A stretch of DNA of 9,901 nucleotides from Pseudomonadota bacterium. Its GTDB lineage: Bacteria; Pseudomonadota; Gammaproteobacteria; Xanthomonadales; Xanthomonadaceae. Shown one piece after another: positions 7,288 through 9,901 of this stretch. Position numbers and translations under genes: made by a program. The stretch covers positions 1-9,901 of the forward strand of contig JAFAFD010000299.1 of assembly GCA_023423675.1 (NCBI GenBank), given 5' to 3'. The notes beneath the pieces are model-generated. The model was not told the DNA's origin. It did not search any database and was given only the letters and a program-made list of their open reading frames with translations. Numbering within the stretch: the stretch's first letter is position 1; each line of letters opens with the position of its first letter.

Positions 7288-9795
7288 ATGCCTAAATTTT
7301 TCATCGAACATCCAGTCTTCGCCTGGGTGGTGGCGATCCTGATCTCGCTCAGCGGCGTGATCGCGATCCTCAACCTCGGCGTCGAGTCCTATCCCAACAT
7401 CGCCCCGCCGCAGGTGACCGTCTCGGCCACCTACCCCGGCGCCAGCGCGGACACCACTGAAAAATCAGTCACCCAGGTGATCGAGCAGCAGCTGACCGGT
7501 ATCGATCACCTGCTGTACTTCAGCTCGTCCTCGTCGTCCAACGGCCGTGCGCAGATCACCCTGACCTTCGAGACCGGTACCGATCCGGACATCGCCCAGG
7601 TGCAGGTGCAGAACAAGGTCTCGCTGGCCACGCCGCGACTGCCTTCGGAAGTGACCCAGCAGGGCGTGGTGGTGGCCAAGGCCAACGCCGGCTTCCTGAT
7701 GGTGGTCGGCCTGCGTTCGGATACCGGCACGATCAGCCGTGACGCCCTGAACGACATCGTTGGTTCGCGCGTGCTCGACCAGGTCTCGCGTATCCCCGGC
7801 GTCGGCAGCACCCAGCAGTTCGGTTCCGAGTACGCCATGAACATCTGGCTGAACCCGGAGAAGATGCAGGGCTACGGCCTGTCGGCCAGCGAAGTGCTGG
7901 CTGCCGTGCGCGCGCAGAACGTGCAGTTCGCCGCCGGTTCGCTGGGTTCGGATCCCTCGCCGGACGGTCATTTCACTGCCACGGTCTCGGCCGAGGGCCG
8001 CTTCAGCTCGCCGGAAGAGTTCGAGAACATCATCCTGCGGGCCAATGCCAACGGCTCGCGCGTGCTGCTCAAGGACATCGCCCGCGTCGCCTTCGGTGCC
8101 AACAACTACGGCTTTGATACCCAGTACAACGGCCAGGCCGCCGGTGCCTTCGCCATCCAGCTGCTGCCGGGCGCCAACGCCCTGAACGTGGCCGATGCCG
8201 TGCGCGCCAAGATGGACGAGCTGCAGCCGAGCTTCCCGGCCGGCGTCAGCTGGTTCTCGCCGTACGACAGCACCACCTTCGTCAAGATCTCCATCGAGGA
8301 AGTGGTCAAGACGCTGTTCGAAGCGGTGTTGCTGGTGTTCCTGGTGATGCTGATCTTCCTGCAGAACTTCCGCGCGACGATCATCCCCACCCTGGTCATC
8401 CCGGTGGCCCTGCTCGGTACCTTCCTGGGCATGTGGCTGATCGGTTTCACCATCAACCAGCTGACCCTGTTCGCGATGGTGCTGGCGATCGGCATCGTGG
8501 TCGATGACGCGATCGTGGTGATCGAGAACGTCGAACGCATAATGACCGAGGAAGGCCTGGCGCCGAAGCCGGCCACGCAGAAGGCGATGACCCAGATCAC
8601 CGGCGCGGTGGTGGCGATCACCGTCGTGCTGGCAGCAGTGTTCATCCCCTCGGCCCTGCAGGGCGGTGCGGCCGGTGAGATCTACAAGCAGTTCGCGCTG
8701 ACCATCGCCATCTCGATGGCGTTCTCCGCGTTCCTGGCGCTGGGCTTCACCCCGGCCCTGTGCGCGACGTTCCTGAAGCCGACCCACAACGACAACCCGA
8801 ACATCGTCTACCGTACCTTCAACAAGTACTACGACAAGATCAGCGGGACCTACGTCGGCCACATCACCTCGGCGGTGAAGCATGCGCCGCGCTGGATGAT
8901 CCTGGCGGTGGTGCTGACCGCGCTGTGCGGCTTCCTGTTCACCCGCATGCCGGGCAGCTTCCTGCCTGAAGAAGACCAGGGCTACGCACTGGCCATCGTG
9001 CAGCTGCCGCCGGGCTCGACCAAGGGCCAGACCAACGAAGTCTTCTCGCAGATGCGCGGCATCCTGAAGGACCAGGAAGGCTATGAAGGCCTGATGCAGA
9101 TTGCCGGCTTCAGCTTCGTCGGTTCCGGCGAGAACGTCGGCATGGGCTTCATCCGCCTGAAGCCGTGGGACGAGCGCAAGGTCACCGTTCCGGAGTTCAT
9201 CCAGAACATGAACGGCGCGTTCTACGGCATCAAGGAAGCGCAGATCTTCGTGGTCAACCTGCCGACCGTGCAGGGCCTGGGCCAGTTTGGCGGCTTCGAC
9301 ATGTGGCTGCAGGACCGGGGCGGCCAGGGCTATGAACAGCTGACCCAGGCGCGCAACATCCTGCTGGGCAAGGCCGCACAGGAGAGCGACAAGCTGGCCG
9401 GCGTGCGCCCGAACGGCTTGGAAAATGCTCCGCAGCTGGCGCTGCATGTCGACCGCGTACAGGCGCAGTCGATGGGCATGTCGGTGTCGGACGTGTACAG
9501 CACGGTGCAGCTGATGCTGGCCCCGGTGTACGTGAACGACTTCTTCTACCAGGGCCGCATCAAGCGCGTGACCATGCAGGCCGACGCGCCGTACCGTACC
9601 GGCCAGGAATCGCTGAAGAGCTTCTACAGCCCGTCCAGCCTGACCACCAATGCCGATGGCACCAGCGCTATGATCCCGCTGAGCACGGTGGTCAGTTCCG
9701 AGTGTGTGTCGGCCCCGCCGTCGCTGAGCCGCTACAACGGTTATTCGGCCATCAACATCGTCGGCTGGCAGGCGCCGGGCAAGAGCTCGGGTTAA
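7288..9795 (+). CDS. RND multidrug efflux pump (HAE1/AcrB type), cut short by an in-frame stop
   Basis: The 835-residue frame matches the first four fifths of an AcrB-type proton-driven inner-membrane drug pump, usually about 1040-1050 residues. TM1 is at about 10-28 after MPKFFIEHPVFAW. The first porter loop includes TDPDIAQVQVQNKV. TM2-TM6 follow, with the proton-relay pair Asp406-Asp407 in GIVVDDAIVVIENVE (TM4, AcrB Asp407/Asp408). TM7 is about 536-552, then the second porter loop with MPGSFLPEEDQG at 554-565. Codon 836 is TAA, exactly where family members read GEAM, and homologous coding continues in the same frame. TM8-TM12 and the essential Lys (AcrB Lys940) and Arg (AcrB Arg971) would be missing, so the product should not transport. 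GGGA at 7274-7277 is the ribosome-binding site, 10 bases before the ATG. It is the third gene of the regulator-adaptor-pump set. Gene identity is certain; its state (true nonsense allele or sequence error) is not. Confidence 0.93.
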   Translation: MPKFFIEHPVFAWVVAILISLSGVIAILNLGVESYPNIAPPQVTVSATYPGASADTTEKSVTQVIEQQLTGIDHLLYFSSSSSSNGRAQITLTFETGTDPDIAQVQVQNKVSLATPRLPSEVTQQGVVVAKANAGFLMVVGLRSDTGTISRDALNDIVGSRVLDQVSRIPGVGSTQQFGSEYAMNIWLNPEKMQGYGLSASEVLAAVRAQNVQFAAGSLGSDPSPDGHFTATVSAEGRFSSPEEFENIILRANANGSRVLLKDIARVAFGANNYGFDTQYNGQAAGAFAIQLLPGANALNVADAVRAKMDELQPSFPAGVSWFSPYDSTTFVKISIEEVVKTLFEAVLLVFLVMLIFLQNFRATIIPTLVIPVALLGTFLGMWLIGFTINQLTLFAMVLAIGIVVDDAIVVIENVERIMTEEGLAPKPATQKAMTQITGAVVAITVVLAAVFIPSALQGGAAGEIYKQFALTIAISMAFSAFLALGFTPALCATFLKPTHNDNPNIVYRTFNKYYDKISGTYVGHITSAVKHAPRWMILAVVLTALCGFLFTRMPGSFLPEEDQGYALAIVQLPPGSTKGQTNEVFSQMRGILKDQEGYEGLMQIAGFSFVGSGENVGMGFIRLKPWDERKVTVPEFIQNMNGAFYGIKEAQIFVVNLPTVQGLGQFGGFDMWLQDRGGQGYEQLTQARNILLGKAAQESDKLAGVRPNGLENAPQLALHVDRVQAQSMGMSVSDVYSTVQLMLAPVYVNDFFYQGRIKRVTMQADAPYRTGQESLKSFYSPSSLTTNADGTSAMIPLSTVVSSECVSAPPSLSRYNGYSAINIVGWQAPGKSSG

Positions 9796-9901
9796 GCGAT
9801 GACGGCGATGGAAGACATCGTCAACAACGACCTGCCGGCCGGTTACGGCTATGACTGGTCGGGCATGTCCTACCAGGAGATCCTGGCGGGCAACGCGGCG
9901 A
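9796..9901 (+). pseudogene. In-frame remnant of the RND pump gene beyond the stop
   Basis: Directly after the TAA at 9793-9795 the same frame reads [21 protein letters not shown] and [14 protein letters not shown] up to the window edge. This matches the AcrB-family segment that follows GEAM (in E. coli AcrB: the helix before LPTGVGYDWTGMSYQE). There is no frameshift, deletion or insertion: one codon is changed. In-frame ATGs at 9799 and 9808 could in principle restart translation, but no strong ribosome-binding site precedes them. The rest of the gene, about 170 codons if normal, lies outside the window. Confidence 0.85.

Noticed and set aside
5854..7311. A minus-strand open frame of 485 codons opposite the adaptor
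   Set aside because: Its composition is low-complexity Gly/Arg/His/Leu and it overlaps a well-supported membrane fusion protein gene. It is a bias artefact.
7465..9447. A minus-strand open frame of 660 codons opposite the RND pump
   Set aside because: It is the codon-register antisense of the pump gene, and its stop comes from a TCA serine codon in the pump at 7465-7467. It shows no recognisable domain.
9793..9795. Programmed recoding or read-through of the stop in the pump gene
   Set aside because: TAA is not a usual selenocysteine or pyrrolysine codon, and no recoding stem-loop or slippery site is evident. A mutation or sequence error is simpler.

Overview
The window is GC-rich (roughly two thirds G+C by eye), with codons ending mostly in G or C. 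Its proteins look like those of the Xanthomonadaceae. A palindrome with a GTAG head just past the end of the first gene matches the GTAG-type REP elements known from Stenotrophomonas maltophilia. I therefore read this as a Stenotrophomonas chromosome, or a close relative. This rests on recognition; no database search was run.

Layout. Positions 1-101 hold a hairpin terminator and the REP-like palindrome. Positions 102-5078 (minus strand) are one very long gene for the 180-kDa class of NAD-specific glutamate dehydrogenase (gdhB). It is intact over 1658 codons. A 275-bp intergenic region (5079-5353) separates it from a divergent plus-strand gene set: a TetR/AcrR-family regulator (GTG start at 5354), a lipoprotein membrane-fusion adaptor (6010-7272) and an RND (HAE1/AcrB-type) inner-membrane pump starting at 7288. 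The regulator and adaptor genes overlap by one base (TGATG). Adaptor and pump are 15 bases apart. The three probably form one operon whose repressor controls its own pump. No outer-membrane channel gene lies within the window. The layout resembles SmeGH, a TetR-linked RND system of S. maltophilia, but I cannot prove which Sme system this is.

The main observation is that the pump gene is interrupted. Its reading frame meets a TAA at 9793-9795 (codon 836). The same frame then continues with clear AcrB-family sequence up to the window edge. An RND pump normally has about 1040-1050 residues, and the stop falls before TM8, so about 200 residues and five membrane helices would be lost. The codon expected there is Glu, so a single G-to-T change (GAA to TAA) would explain it. 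If the stop is real, this is a regulator-adaptor pair with a dead pump. If not, it is a sequencing or assembly error.

I found no new system, CRISPR array, insertion sequence, tRNA or rRNA gene. The very long open frames antisense to gdhB, the adaptor and the pump are products of codon bias and are not annotated as genes.
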